Positions 45,704-54,565 of a stretch of 64,000 bases of DNA are shown here, in pieces. The DNA is from VFJZ01 sp046598415 (lineage in GTDB: Bacteria > Actinomycetota > Thermoleophilia > Gaiellales > F1-60-MAGs149). The notes beneath the pieces are model-generated. The model was not told the origin of the DNA. It saw only the letters and a list, made by a program, of their open reading frames with translations, and ran no database searches. The stretch lies in the NCBI GenBank assembly GCA_046598415.1, contig JBKJIG010000098.1, forward strand, positions 62,001-126,000, read 5' to 3'. A program made the position numbers and the translations under genes. Within the stretch, counting starts at the first letter, position 1, and each line of letters starts with the position of its first letter.

Positions 45704-47743
45704 TCAGACCGCGGCGGAGACCTCGACGCGGTTGTCGTGGAACGTGGGACCGCCACCGATGTCGGTGTCGCGCTCCGGCGTGCAGGCGTTCACGTTCTCG
45801 CCACCCGGCGACAGTTTCGGCCACTGCGTCTTGAGCGTGAAGCAGACGCCCGGCCGCGTCGCGTCGCTGACGGCGAGGGCCGCCGTCCAGGCGCCGCGGT
45901 CGTTGTGGCAGCGAACGGTGTCGCCGTCGATCAGGCCGCGGGCAGCGGCATCGGCCGGGTGCAGCCAGACGGTCGGGGCGCCCATCTTGCCGCGGTGCCA
46001 GTCCAGCTGGGCGAACGTCGAATTGAGGAAGAACCGGCCGGCGGGAGCGAGCAGCACGAGCGGGAAGCGCTCCGCCAACTCGTCGTCGACCGCCTCGTGC
46101 GGCAGCTCGTAGGTGGGCAGGCCGTCGCGGCCCGCGTCGATGAGCGCCTGCGACACCAGCTCGACGCGGCCGCTGGCGGTCGGGAAGCCGCCGTCGGCGA
46201 ACGGCGCCGTGCCACGTGGCGGACCGACGCGCACGAAGCCCTCGGCGCGGATGTCGTCCAGCTCGATGCCGGCCTGCCCGAGCATCTCCGACGCGAAGTC
46301 GAGATCGGAGATCTGGAGCGCCGGGTGATCGAACCCGAGACGCGCCGCGATGCGGCGGAAGATCTCGGAGTTGGGCAGGCACTCGCCCGGCGCGGGCACG
46401 GCCGGCTCGTTCCACGACAGGTAGAGGTGGCCATACGAATCGTGCAGGTCGGCGTGCTCCGGCTGCATCGTGGCCGGCAGGACGATGTCGGCCAGGTCGG
46501 CCGTGTCGGTCATCCGCTGCTCGAGCACGACCGTGAACAGGTCGTCGCGCAGCATCCCGGCCCGCACCCGGCGGGCGTCGGGCGACGTCGCCGCCGGGTT
46601 GGAGTTGAACACCAGCAGCGAGCCCACCGGCGGGTCGTCCAGCTCGTGCAGGGCGTGGCCCAGCCGCGACATGTTCACCACGCGCGACCGCGGATACGTG
46701 ACACCGCCCGCCTTGGCGCCCGCGTACGCCGACAGCGACGGGAAGTGGCCGCCGGTCATGCCGGAGACGCCGCCGCCGACGTGGCGCCAGTCGCCGGTCA
46801 GCGCGGAGATGGCCATGATCGCGCGCACCGCCGAGCCGCCGCCGCCGTGGCGCTGCAGGCCCAGGCCGATCATGATCGCCGACGGACGCGTGGTGGCGAG
46901 ACGTTCGCCGAGGCCGCGGACGACCTCCTCCGGCAGACCGCAGATGGCGGCGGTGCGCTCGACCGGCCACTCGTCGAGCCGGGCCGAGAGCTCGGGCCAG
47001 CCGACCGTGTGCGCCGCCAGCCACGCCTCGTCGGTGGCGCCGGCGTCGCGGATCAAACGCATCAGCCCGAGGGCGAGCGCGGCGTCGGTGCCGGGGCGCG
47101 GGGCGATGTGCTCGTCGCAGCGCTCGGCCGTCGGCGAGCGGAGCGGGTCGATGCAGACCACGTGCGCGCCCGCGGCGCGCGCCGCGTTGACGTACTTCCA
47201 CACGTGCATGCCAGTCGACAGCGGGTTGGCGCCCCAGATGACGATCAGGCGCGCCGCGGGCAGCGTCTCCGGGTCGATGCAGACCTGGCCGCCGATCGTC
47301 GCCTTCGCGGCGGCGCGCCACGCGGCCGTGCAGATGGTCGTATCGAGCCGTGAGGTGCCCATCGCGTAGAGGATCCGCTGCGGCAGCCCGAACGACTGGA
47401 TCATCCCCAGCGAGCCGGCGAAGAAGAACGGCAGGATCGCCTCCGGGCCGTGCCGTTCGATCGTCCGCTGCAGCCCGTCGGCGACGCGGTCGAGCGCCTC
47501 GTCCCAGCCGACGCGGGCGAATCGCCCCTCCCCCTTCGCGCCCGTGCGCACCAGCGGGTGCGTCACGCGGTCGCCGTTCAGATGGTCGAGGTACCGGTTG
47601 ACCTTGCCGCACAAAGCGCCGTGCGTGAACGGCTGCGCCTTGTTGCCGCGGATCGAGACCACGCGGCCGCCCTCGGCCTCCAGCACCCACGAGCAGGTGT
47701 CGGGGCAGTCGAGCGGACACGCGCCGACATGGATGGTTCGCAC
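45704..47743 (-). CDS. Molybdopterin oxidoreductase (formate dehydrogenase/nitrate reductase-type catalytic subunit)
   Basis: A 679-residue member of the DMSO-reductase superfamily. N-terminal 4Fe-4S site CPLDCPDTC...ALCGK (8-47), then the molybdopterin domains and a C-terminal dinucleotide-binding domain (GDTVRCHNDRGAWTAAL). No accessory subunit genes are adjacent, so the electron partner and substrate are unknown. GTG start; a minus-strand TAGTCT (47750-47755) lies six bases upstream, inside the hpt stop region. Confidence 0.9.
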   Translation of the reverse strand: MRTIHVGACPLDCPDTCSWVLEAEGGRVVSIRGNKAQPFTHGALCGKVNRYLDHLNGDRVTHPLVRTGAKGEGRFARVGWDEALDRVADGLQRTIERHGPEAILPFFFAGSLGMIQSFGLPQRILYAMGTSRLDTTICTAAWRAAAKATIGGQVCIDPETLPAARLIVIWGANPLSTGMHVWKYVNAARAAGAHVVCIDPLRSPTAERCDEHIAPRPGTDAALALGLMRLIRDAGATDEAWLAAHTVGWPELSARLDEWPVERTAAICGLPEEVVRGLGERLATTRPSAIMIGLGLQRHGGGGSAVRAIMAISALTGDWRHVGGGVSGMTGGHFPSLSAYAGAKAGGVTYPRSRVVNMSRLGHALHELDDPPVGSLLVFNSNPAATSPDARRVRAGMLRDDLFTVVLEQRMTDTADLADIVLPATMQPEHADLHDSYGHLYLSWNEPAVPAPGECLPNSEIFRRIAARLGFDHPALQISDLDFASEMLGQAGIELDDIRAEGFVRVGPPRGTAPFADGGFPTASGRVELVSQALIDAGRDGLPTYELPHEAVDDELAERFPLVLLAPAGRFFLNSTFAQLDWHRGKMGAPTVWLHPADAAARGLIDGDTVRCHNDRGAWTAALAVSDATRPGVCFTLKTQWPKLSPGGENVNACTPERDTDIGGGPTFHDNRVEVSAAV

Positions 47744-47747
47744 GGCC

Positions 47748-48311
47748 TCAGACTAGCGGGCGGGCCTCGTCGGGCGGCTCGACGACCCCGATGTAGTCGA
47801 GATTGCGGAAGCGCTCCTCGACGTCGAGGCCGTAGCCGACGACGAACTTGTTGGCGATCTCGAAGCCGATGTACGTGACCGGCACGTCGACCTCGCGGCG
47901 CTCGGGCTTGGTCAGCAGCGCGCAGATGGCGAGCGACCGCGGCCGACGCGCCTGCAGGCTCTTCAGGAGGTAGGAGAGCGTCAGGCCGGAGTCGACGATG
48001 TCCTCGACGACGATCACCGCGCGCCCCTCGATCGAGATCTCGAGGTCCTTCACGATCCGGACGATCCCCGACGTCTGCGTGCCGGAGCCGTACGACGAGA
48101 TCGCCATGAAGTCGATCTCGACCGGCAGGTCGATCGCCCGCACGAGGTCGGCGACGAACACGAAGGCGCCCTTGAGCACGCACACCAGGAGCGGCGGGTC
48201 GTCGGCGTAGTCGCTGGTGATCTGGGCGCCGAGCTCGGCGATCCGAGCCTGGAGCGTCTCGCTGTCGATCAGGGTCTCGGCGACGAGGCCGCCCGGGTCG
48301 ATGCCACTCAT
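47748..48311 (-). CDS. hpt: Hypoxanthine phosphoribosyltransferase
   Basis: Purine salvage enzyme, 187 residues, making IMP/GMP from bases and PRPP. The PRPP-binding signature VIVVEDIVDSGLTL and the flexible-loop SSYGSGTQTSG are intact. The ATG at 48309-48311 follows a minus-strand TAGAGT (48320-48325) by eight bases. It lies 11 bases beyond the tilS stop, as is common (tilS-hpt-ftsH clusters), though ftsH is here about 4 kb away. Confidence 0.94.
   Translation of the reverse strand: MSGIDPGGLVAETLIDSETLQARIAELGAQITSDYADDPPLLVCVLKGAFVFVADLVRAIDLPVEIDFMAISSYGSGTQTSGIVRIVKDLEISIEGRAVIVVEDIVDSGLTLSYLLKSLQARRPRSLAICALLTKPERREVDVPVTYIGFEIANKFVVGYGLDVEERFRNLDYIGVVEPPDEARPLV
47750..47755 (-). promoter_or_regulatory. 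-10-like hexamer of the Mo oxidoreductase gene
   Basis: TAGTCT on the minus strand six bases before the GTG, overlapping the last codon of hpt. Confidence 0.35.
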
Positions 48312-48319
48312 CGCCGGAG

Positions 48320-48325
48320 ACTCTA
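48320..48325 (-). promoter_or_regulatory. -10-like hexamer of hpt
   Basis: TAGAGT on the minus strand, eight bases before the ATG; overlaps the tilS stop region. Confidence 0.35.
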
Positions 48326-49219
48326 GCTTGACCTCCTGAATCGGATCCAACCTCCAACCGTCGCCGCCTCGGCGCCGCCCGGCAGCGTCCGCCGGCCGGC
48401 GCCGCCGGGACCGATCAGCGCTTCCACGTCGGCGTGCTGCACCGTCACGCCGGCTGCGGCAGCCGCCTGGCGGACGACCTCGCGCTGCAGCGCCACGTGC
48501 TCGTCGCGGAACCGGAGGTCCGCGGCGCCGTCCGAGACGAACGGCGCGGCGAGCCCGGCCAGCAGCTCGCGCTCGGCGGCGGCGACCTCGGCGGTACGCG
48601 CGATGTTGGCGTCGGCGCGCGGGTTCAGCGCCAGCAGCACGGGCAGCGCCTCGTTGCGGATGCGGTTGCGGGCGAAGGCCGGATCGTCGTTGGACGGATC
48701 CTCGCGCCACGGCAACGCGCGTCGCGCCAGCTCGTCGCGCACCTCGGCGCGCGTGACGTCGAGGAGCGGCCGGTAGAAGGGCGGTGCGGCCGGCGGCAGG
48801 GCCGGCAGTGCGTTGACGCCACCCGAGGTAGCGAGGCGGTAGATGACGGTCTCGGCCCGGTCGGTGGCGGTGTGGCCGGTCGCGATCGGGTCGCCGCCGG
48901 CCGCGCCGAGGGCGGCCGCCCGCCGCACGTCGCGAAGGCGCGCCTCGAGGTTCGCGCCCGCCGCCACGCGGCCGTCGACCACCGTGACGGGTACCGGCAG
49001 CTGCCCGCAGAAGGCGGCGTCGGCGTCGGAGTCGGCGCCGCGCAGCCCGTGCGCGACATGCAGGCCGCGCACCGCGAAGCCGAACTCGGTCAGCACCGTC
49101 ACGAGCAACGTCGAGTCGGCGCCGCCCGACACCATCGCCAGCACCGGACCTGGCTCCAGCCCCGCGCGCCGCAGCACCGCCGCGACGCGCTCGGCGACGG
49201 GTGCGCGGTACGCGGTCAT
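48323..49219 (-). CDS. tilS: tRNA(Ile)-lysidine synthase
   Basis: Modifies the CAU anticodon of tRNA-Ile to lysidine so that it reads AUA. 298 residues; PP-loop SGGADSTLLV with the usual SGGxDS form, HVAHGLRGADSDADA, GHTATDRAETVIYRLA and REDPSNDDPAFARNRIRNEAL. Shorter than E. coli TilS, lacking the second C-terminal domain, typical of Gram-positive forms. ATG overlaps the stop of the small upstream gene (ATGA). Confidence 0.93.
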   Translation of the reverse strand: MTAYRAPVAERVAAVLRRAGLEPGPVLAMVSGGADSTLLVTVLTEFGFAVRGLHVAHGLRGADSDADAAFCGQLPVPVTVVDGRVAAGANLEARLRDVRRAAALGAAGGDPIATGHTATDRAETVIYRLATSGGVNALPALPPAAPPFYRPLLDVTRAEVRDELARRALPWREDPSNDDPAFARNRIRNEALPVLLALNPRADANIARTAEVAAAERELLAGLAAPFVSDGAADLRFRDEHVALQREVVRQAAAAAGVTVQHADVEALIGPGGAGRRTLPGGAEAATVGGWIRFRRSS

Positions 49220-49581
49220 CGCACGAGGCGCGTCACGTACGTCGTCGCGAGCTCGATGTAGCGAGCGTGCAACGCGTCGGCGCGGTGATCGTCGCCGGCG
49301 TCGCGGGCGTCCTCCATCGCGACCACCAGCGTCGCCAGCCGGTCCTCCAGCCGCTCGGCCAGCGCGTCCTCCGCCGACGCCGCCGCGGGCCGGTGTCCGG
49401 CGCGGCGCTCCAGGGGCCTGCGCAGCACGCCGTAGAGCCGCGCAGCACGGTCGGAGGCGGGCGCGTCGGCCGCCAGCGCAGCGAGCGCGCGCCCTGCGAG
49501 CACCTCGTCCGGCGACTCGTCGTCGGCGGCGGCTCCGGCCAGGCGGCGCACCGTCATGCCCAGGATGTCCTCGCCGGCCAT
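49216..49581 (-). CDS. Small helical protein of unknown function, coupled to tilS
   Basis: A 121-residue predicted all-helical, Ala/Arg/Glu-rich protein. No domain recognised. It overlaps tilS by ATGA, so it is translated in step with tilS. The sequence ends in ATTYVTRLVR and has a heptad-like AEERLEDRLATLVVAM segment. Codon composition is native. The start at 49579-49581 is chosen by length; a longer frame reaches 49815 but runs antisense to btpA. Real gene likely because of the coupling and preserved frame. Confidence 0.6.
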   Translation of the reverse strand: MAGEDILGMTVRRLAGAAADDESPDEVLAGRALAALAADAPASDRAARLYGVLRRPLERRAGHRPAAASAEDALAERLEDRLATLVVAMEDARDAGDDHRADALHARYIELATTYVTRLVR

Positions 49582-49614
49582 CGCCGTAGCTTGCCAAGCA
49601 TCTGCCGCGCCCGG

Positions 49615-49620
49615 TACCGT
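49615..49620 (+). promoter_or_regulatory. -10-like hexamer of the btpA-like gene
   Basis: TACCGT ending seven bases before the GTG at 49628. Confidence 0.4.
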
Positions 49621-49627
49621 GCGTCGC

Positions 49628-50497
49628 GTGAACCTCACAGCCGGCAACGTCATCGAGGGCATCTTCGGGGTCGTGAAGCCCATCATCGGGGTCGTCCACC
49701 TCCTGGCACTGCCGGGGTCCTCCTCCTTCGACCGCGATGCCGGGATGGCGCCGATCGTGGCGGCCGCCCGCCAGGACACGGATGCCCTGCTGGAGGCCGG
49801 GGTGGACGGCATCATCTACTCGAACGAGGGCGACCTGCCGTACCGGGTCGACGTCGGCGTCGAGCAGGCGACGGCCATGGCAGCCGTGGTGGGCGAGTTG
49901 AAACCGGTGCTCGCGGTGCCGTTCGGCATCGACCTGTACTGGGACCCGCTCGCGACGCTCGCGGTCGGCAAGGCCGTCGGCGCGGCGTTCGTCCGTGAGG
50001 TGTTCATCGGCGTCTACGAGAGCGACATGGGCCAGCTGCGGCCCGATCCCGGCGCGGCGTTCGCCTACCGCCACTCGATCGGCGCCGACGACATCGCGAT
50101 CTTCACGAACCTGACGCCCGAGTTCGCGTCGCCGCTGGGCACGCGAACCGTCGCAGACCGCGCGCAGGGCGCGCACTTCTTCGGGTGCAGCGCGGCGCTC
50201 ATCTCGGGCCCGCGCGCGGGCGAGCCGTTCCGGTTCGCCGACCTGGAGGACACGAAGGCGGCCGTCCCGGACATGCCGGTGATCGCGAACACCGGCGTCC
50301 GCCACGACACCATCGAACGCATCCTCGAGGTCGCCGACGGCGCCATCGTCGGCACCGCCATGAAGGTCGACGGCAAGACCGAGAACCGCATCGACCTGGA
50401 GCGCGCGCAGCGCATGGTCAAGCACGTGCAGCACGCCCGCGAGCACTACCTGGCGGTCAGCGCGGCGGCGCCACCGGCGGAGGCGCCCGTCCCGTGA
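49628..50497 (+). CDS. BtpA/SgcQ family TIM-barrel protein
   Basis: A 289-residue BtpA-family protein (TIM barrel; named for a photosystem I biogenesis factor in cyanobacteria, elsewhere of uncertain function). Characteristic segments: GVVHLLALPGSSSFDRDAGM, GVDGIIYSNEGDLPY, VREVFIGVYESDMGQ and ANTGVRHDTIERILEVADG. GTG start; the frame is open 24 codons upstream. It overlaps the enoyl-CoA hydratase by GTGA. Confidence 0.85.
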   Translation: MNLTAGNVIEGIFGVVKPIIGVVHLLALPGSSSFDRDAGMAPIVAAARQDTDALLEAGVDGIIYSNEGDLPYRVDVGVEQATAMAAVVGELKPVLAVPFGIDLYWDPLATLAVGKAVGAAFVREVFIGVYESDMGQLRPDPGAAFAYRHSIGADDIAIFTNLTPEFASPLGTRTVADRAQGAHFFGCSAALISGPRAGEPFRFADLEDTKAAVPDMPVIANTGVRHDTIERILEVADGAIVGTAMKVDGKTENRIDLERAQRMVKHVQHAREHYLAVSAAAPPAEAPVP

Positions 50498-51258
50498 CCG
50501 TCGTCGTGACAGTCGACGGCCGGGTCGCGACCTGTACCCTCGACCGGCCGGAGCGCCTGAACGCGATCGACCTCGAGACGTACGACGGCATCATCGCGTT
50601 CGCCGCGCGACTGGAGGCGGACGACGACCTGTGGGCCGGCGTCATCACGGGCGCCGGCGACCGCGCGTTCTCGGCCGGCGCCGACCTGAAGAAGCTGCTG
50701 GGGCAGATCGAGGAGCGCGGCCCGGGAGCCGCGCCGCCGTTCGCGATCGCCTTCGCCGGCGTCGGGCTCTCGAAGCCGCTGATCGCTGCCGTCAACGGCC
50801 TCGCCTACGGCGGCGGTTGCGAGCTGGCGCTGTCGTGCGACCTGCGCGTGCTCGCCACCGGCGCGCGGCTGGCCCTGCCGGAGCCGAAGCGCGGGCTGAT
50901 CCCCGGTTGGGGCGGCACGCAGCTGCTGCCGCGGCTGGTGCCCCACGCGATCGCGCTCGAACTCTTGCTGACGGGACGCGACGTCGGTGCCGACGAGGCG
51001 CTGGCGCTGGGCCTCGCGAACCGGGTGGCCGACGATGCCGCTGCGGGCGCGCGCGAGCTGGCAGACGAGATCTGCGCGAACGCGCCGACCGCCGTGCGCC
51101 ACATTCGCGCCGCCGTGCTGCGCGGCGGCGAGCTGGCCCTGACCGACGGGCTCGCGGTCGAGGCCGAGCTGATGGCCGCGCAGCGGGCCACGGCCGACTC
51201 GGCCGAGGGCGTCGCGGCGTTCATCTCCAAGCGTGCACCCGACTGGCCGGGCCGGTAG
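50494..51258 (+). CDS. Enoyl-CoA hydratase/isomerase family protein
   Basis: A 254-residue crotonase-fold protein. The oxyanion-hole segments GAGDRAFSAGADLKKL and NGLAYGGGCELALSCDLRV are present, and the catalytic Glu position is in LALPEPKRGLIPGWGG. Probable beta-oxidation or ring-degradation step; the exact substrate is unclear. GTG start overlapping the BtpA stop; the macrodomain gene starts two bases later, so the three form an operon. Confidence 0.9.
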   Translation: MTVVVTVDGRVATCTLDRPERLNAIDLETYDGIIAFAARLEADDDLWAGVITGAGDRAFSAGADLKKLLGQIEERGPGAAPPFAIAFAGVGLSKPLIAAVNGLAYGGGCELALSCDLRVLATGARLALPEPKRGLIPGWGGTQLLPRLVPHAIALELLLTGRDVGADEALALGLANRVADDAAAGARELADEICANAPTAVRHIRAAVLRGGELALTDGLAVEAELMAAQRATADSAEGVAAFISKRAPDWPGR

Positions 51259-51260
51259 CG

Positions 51261-51770
51261 ATGGCGCGCCTCGAGCTGCTGCGGGGCGACATCACGGCAC
51301 AACCCGACGTCGACGCGATCGTCAACGCCGCGAACGAGCAGCTCGCGCCGGGTGCCGGCGTCTGCGGCGCGATCCGCCGCGCCGGCGGCGCCGTGATCTT
51401 CGCGGAGGCGGCGCGGCTGGGCGGCTGCGCAACCGGCGATGCGAAGGCGACGGGCGCGGGCGACCTGCCGAATCGGTGCGTCGTCCACGCCGTCGGTCCG
51501 GTCTACGCCGGCCGCGATCGCGACGCCGAGCTGCTCGCCTCGTGCCACCGGCGCGCGATCGAGGTGGCGGCTGCACGCGGCTGCCGGTCGATCGCCTTCC
51601 CCGCCATCTCGACCGGTATCTACGGCTACCCGATCGACGAGGCCGCGCCGATCGCCGTGGCGGCCGCGCAGGCAGCAGCCACCGCGTGCGATCTCGACCT
51701 GGTGCGGTTCGTGCTGTTCTCCGAGTCCGACCTGGCGGCGTTCGAGGCCGCAGCGCGCTCGGCTACGTGA
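51261..51770 (+). CDS. Macrodomain protein (ADP-ribose/O-acetyl-ADP-ribose binding, YmdB-like)
   Basis: A 169-residue Appr-1''-p-processing macrodomain. DAIVNAANEQLAPGAGVCGA, GDLPNRCVVHAVGPVYAGR and IAFPAISTGIYGYP are family signatures; it probably removes ADP-ribose or hydrolyses O-acetyl-ADP-ribose. Begins two bases after the enoyl-CoA hydratase stop. Its 3' end overlaps the convergent membrane-protein gene by eight bases. Confidence 0.92.
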   Translation: MARLELLRGDITAQPDVDAIVNAANEQLAPGAGVCGAIRRAGGAVIFAEAARLGGCATGDAKATGAGDLPNRCVVHAVGPVYAGRDRDAELLASCHRRAIEVAAARGCRSIAFPAISTGIYGYPIDEAAPIAVAAAQAAATACDLDLVRFVLFSESDLAAFEAAARSAT

Positions 51771-52419
51771 CGCCGCCGGCGAAGCCGGCGACAACGCCCG
51801 CGAGCGCGACGAGGTAGACGACGCAGAAGCCGAGCAGCGCCCAGCCGATGCGGCGCTCGCGCGCCTTGATGGCGCGGAACGAGACGGCGATGCCCATCAG
51901 CAGCACGCCGGCGAGGACGACGAGGCCGTCGCGCGGCAGGCTCGACCCGGAGTCGTCGCCGGACGAGGCCGCGGCGGCGGGTTGCTCCCCGGCGCTCGTC
52001 GTCGGCGGCGGTGCGATCTCCGCCGTGGTGACCGGTGCCTGGGCGGTCGTGACCGGCGCCGCGGCCGTGGTCACGGGCGGATCGGTGGTCGTCGGCGGCG
52101 GCGCGGTCGTGGCCGGGGTCGCCGAGGTGGCGACGGGCTCCTTCGTGCGCTCACCGGTGGCCTCGAGCAGCGCGGCGCCGGCCTTGCCGTTCGCGACGGC
52201 CACCGGACCGACGGGGCGCGGCGTCGTCGTGCCGCCGCCCGAGCTGCTGCCACCGCCGCTGCCGGAGGAGCCGCCACCACCGCCGCCGGGAGGCGGCGTG
52301 GGTTGCGGCACCGCGGACGGCGCGGCGAGGGCTCCGGCGGCGAGCACGCAGGAGCCGACCGCCATCGTGACGGCCAGGATCGCGCGAAGGGCGGGCATCC
52401 CCCTCATGCGACTCACCAT
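51763..52419 (-). CDS. Secreted/membrane protein with Gly-Ser and Thr-Pro-rich linkers
   Basis: A 218-residue protein of unknown function. Signal-peptide-like start (MPALRAILAVTMAVGSCVLA), a Gly/Ser-rich stretch (about 45-65), a Thr/Pro/Ala-rich region with repeated PVTTA units (about 100-140) and two C-terminal transmembrane helices (LVVLAGVLLMGIAVSF, WALLGFCVVYLVALAGVVAG). Looks like a cell-surface stalk anchored at the C terminus. Start uncertain: ATG at 52417-52419 or 52405-52407. Confidence 0.65.
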   Translation of the reverse strand: MVSRMRGMPALRAILAVTMAVGSCVLAAGALAAPSAVPQPTPPPGGGGGGSSGSGGGSSSGGGTTTPRPVGPVAVANGKAGAALLEATGERTKEPVATSATPATTAPPPTTTDPPVTTAAAPVTTAQAPVTTAEIAPPPTTSAGEQPAAAASSGDDSGSSLPRDGLVVLAGVLLMGIAVSFRAIKARERRIGWALLGFCVVYLVALAGVVAGFAGGVT

Positions 52420-52477
52420 AGTGCTTTCGCCGGAGAACGTACGGTCTGCGCTGGAGCGGTGTGCCAGGTCCGGCGAG

Positions 52478-52483
52478 TAGGAT
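52478..52483 (+). promoter_or_regulatory. -10-like hexamer of the nucleoside phosphorylase gene
   Basis: TAGGAT ending eight bases before the ATG at 52492. Confidence 0.4.
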
Positions 52484-52491
52484 CTCCACCC

Positions 52492-53196
52492 ATGCCAGTT
52501 CACCTCCGCGGCGAGCCGGGCGACTATGCCCCGGCCGTCCTCCTTCCCGGCGATCCCCTTCGGGCCAAGTACATCTCCGACACCTTCTTCGACGACTCCC
52601 GCCAGGTCAACCACGAGCGCGGGATGCTCGGTTTCACCGGAACGTTCGAGGGCCAGCCGATCTCGGTGCAGTCCACCGGCATGGGCTGCCCCAGCGCGGC
52701 GATCGTCGTCGAGGAGCTCTCCCAGCTCGGCGTGCAGCGCATCGTCCGCGTCGGCACGTGTGGCGGCCTCGGGCCGAACCTCGCGCTCGGCGACGTCATC
52801 TGCGCCGTCAGCGCCGTGCCGGCCGACCACACCACGCTGCACTACACGGGCGGCGAGCCGCACGCCCCGACGGCCGACTTCGAGGTCGTCCACGCCGCCG
52901 TGCACCACGCCAAGGGCACCGGCCTGAAGCTGCACGTCGGCTCCGTCGCCACCTCCGACACCTTCTACGATCCGGACGCCGGGCGCCACCAGCGCTGGCG
53001 CGATCGCGGTGTGCTGGCCGTCGAGATGGAGGCCGCGGTGCTGTTCACCATCGCCGCTCTCCGCGGCATGTCGGCCGGCTGCCTGCTGGGCGTCTCTGAC
53101 CTCGTCATCGGCGAGTTCATCCGCATCTCCGACGAGGAGCTGAAGAACGCCGTCGATCGGATGACCGAGCTCGCCATCCGCGCAGCGCTGGACTGA
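52492..53196 (+). CDS. Purine-nucleoside phosphorylase/uridine phosphorylase (DeoD family)
   Basis: A 234-residue PNP/UDP-family enzyme; splits nucleosides with phosphate. LLPGDPLRAKYI and VQSTGMGCPSAAIVVEEL carry the phosphate and ribose contacts, RVGTCGGLGPNLALGDV is the core motif, and VEMEAAVLF the base-binding Glu region. DeoD-type by length and the start motif. The ATG follows TAGGAT. Followed three bases later by the lipid-kinase-like gene. Confidence 0.9.
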   Translation: MPVHLRGEPGDYAPAVLLPGDPLRAKYISDTFFDDSRQVNHERGMLGFTGTFEGQPISVQSTGMGCPSAAIVVEELSQLGVQRIVRVGTCGGLGPNLALGDVICAVSAVPADHTTLHYTGGEPHAPTADFEVVHAAVHHAKGTGLKLHVGSVATSDTFYDPDAGRHQRWRDRGVLAVEMEAAVLFTIAALRGMSAGCLLGVSDLVIGEFIRISDEELKNAVDRMTELAIRAALD

Positions 53197-53199
53197 TCC

Positions 53200-54126
53200 A
53201 TGGCCGATCGGCGCGCCGTGTTCGTGGTCAATCCCGCCTCCGACGGCGGCAGCACCGGCAGGAAGTGGCCGGAGATCGCGGACGCGGCGCGCCGGCACGG
53301 CCTCGAGGTGGTCGAGCGGCTGACCGAGTCGGCCGGGCACGCCACCGTCCTCGCCCGTGAGGCCGTCACAGCCGGGGAGGAGCTGGTGGTCGCGGTCGGC
53401 GGCGACGGAACCGTCAACGAGGTCGTGAACGGCTTCTTCGACGCGTCGGGCACTTCGCTCGGCGGCGCTGCGGCGCTGGGCGTGATCGAGCGCGGCACCG
53501 GCTGCGACTTCGTGCGCACGTTCGGCATCCCGAAGAAGACCGACCGCGCCGTCGCCACCATCGCTGCCGGCAAGCGGCGGCGCATCGACATCGGCCGCGC
53601 GACCTGCCAGGGGCCGGCCGGGCCGCAGGTGCGGATGTTCGCGAACATCGCCTCCTGCGGCATGAGCGGCGCCGTGGCCGAGCGGGCCAACGCCACCTCC
53701 AAGCGACTCGGCGGCACGCCCGCCTTCCTGTTCGCCACCATCGCCATCTTCGTCGGCTGGCGCAACGTCGAGTTCCACGTCAAGGCCGACGACGTCGAGC
53801 GCGTGCTCGTGGCCAACAACGTCGTCTGCGCCAACTGCCGCTACTTCGGCGGCGGCATGAAGATCGCCCCCGACGCCCAGCCCGACGACGGGCTGCTCGA
53901 CGTGATCCTGGTCGGCGACATCTCGAAGGCCGACTTCGTGCTCAACCTGCACCGCCTCTACGGGGGCACCCTGGGCAGGCATGCGAAGGTCGAGATCCTC
54001 CGTGCGCGCAGGATCGAGATCACGCCGGTGCGGACGCTGCCCGCGGAGATCGACGGCGAGCAGCCGGGGACGACCCCGGTCATCTTCGAGGCCGTGCCCG
54101 GGGCGCTGGATCTGATCGTCCCGTAG
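53200..54126 (+). CDS. Diacylglycerol kinase catalytic-domain protein
   Basis: A 308-residue DAGK-fold lipid or sphingosine kinase-like protein. The nucleotide-binding GGDGTVNEVVNGF is at about 66-78, with FVVNPASDGGSTGRKW at the N terminus and RYFGGGMKIAPDAQPDDGLLDV in the C-terminal domain. Could make phosphatidic acid or a glycolipid phosphate; substrate unknown. Begins three bases after the phosphorylase stop. Confidence 0.9.
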   Translation: MADRRAVFVVNPASDGGSTGRKWPEIADAARRHGLEVVERLTESAGHATVLAREAVTAGEELVVAVGGDGTVNEVVNGFFDASGTSLGGAAALGVIERGTGCDFVRTFGIPKKTDRAVATIAAGKRRRIDIGRATCQGPAGPQVRMFANIASCGMSGAVAERANATSKRLGGTPAFLFATIAIFVGWRNVEFHVKADDVERVLVANNVVCANCRYFGGGMKIAPDAQPDDGLLDVILVGDISKADFVLNLHRLYGGTLGRHAKVEILRARRIEITPVRTLPAEIDGEQPGTTPVIFEAVPGALDLIVP

Positions 54127-54241
54127 GCCTCGCGCGTGGCGCTCACGCGTGTACGTCATGCACCCTGCGCATAGGGCTTGACGGATTCGCCAGATCCGGT
54201 GTTCACTCGCGCCCCGAGCGAACCCGGAACAGGAGCGCCAC

Positions 54242-54565
54242 ATGCCGAATCCGACACCGTCCGACCACCTCGTGGCTGCAGGAGCATCCCTTCTCGACCG
54301 CTACGGACCGTTCCTCTGGAGGACGAAGGTCGATCGCGAGACGCTGGCGATCCCGTCCAACTACGACTGCGTGCTCGGCCAGCTGGACGGACGATTCGGC
54401 GACGCCGTCAGCGAGATCGAACGGCTCTCCGGCGTCGACGCTAACCGGTGGATCTACCGCACCGGGTTCATGCCGAGCGCGGAGGTGACGGCGGCCCAGC
54501 TCCGGTTCGCATGGATCCGGCTGCTCCCGCCGCCGGCTCTGCAGCGCCTGGGGAGGGCGGCATGA
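54242..54565 (+). CDS. Small protein of unknown function, partner of a GIY-YIG nuclease
   Basis: A 107-residue soluble protein, no recognised domain; aromatic- and Arg-rich, with a DRYGPFLWRTKVDRETLAI start region and a helical C terminus (LRFAWIRLLPPPALQRLG). ATG with AGGAG six bases upstream, unlike the leaderless genes. Its stop overlaps the nuclease start by ATGA, so the two are made together. A weak TTGACG (54178-54183) could be a -35. Confidence 0.65.
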   Translation: MPNPTPSDHLVAAGASLLDRYGPFLWRTKVDRETLAIPSNYDCVLGQLDGRFGDAVSEIERLSGVDANRWIYRTGFMPSAEVTAAQLRFAWIRLLPPPALQRLGRAA

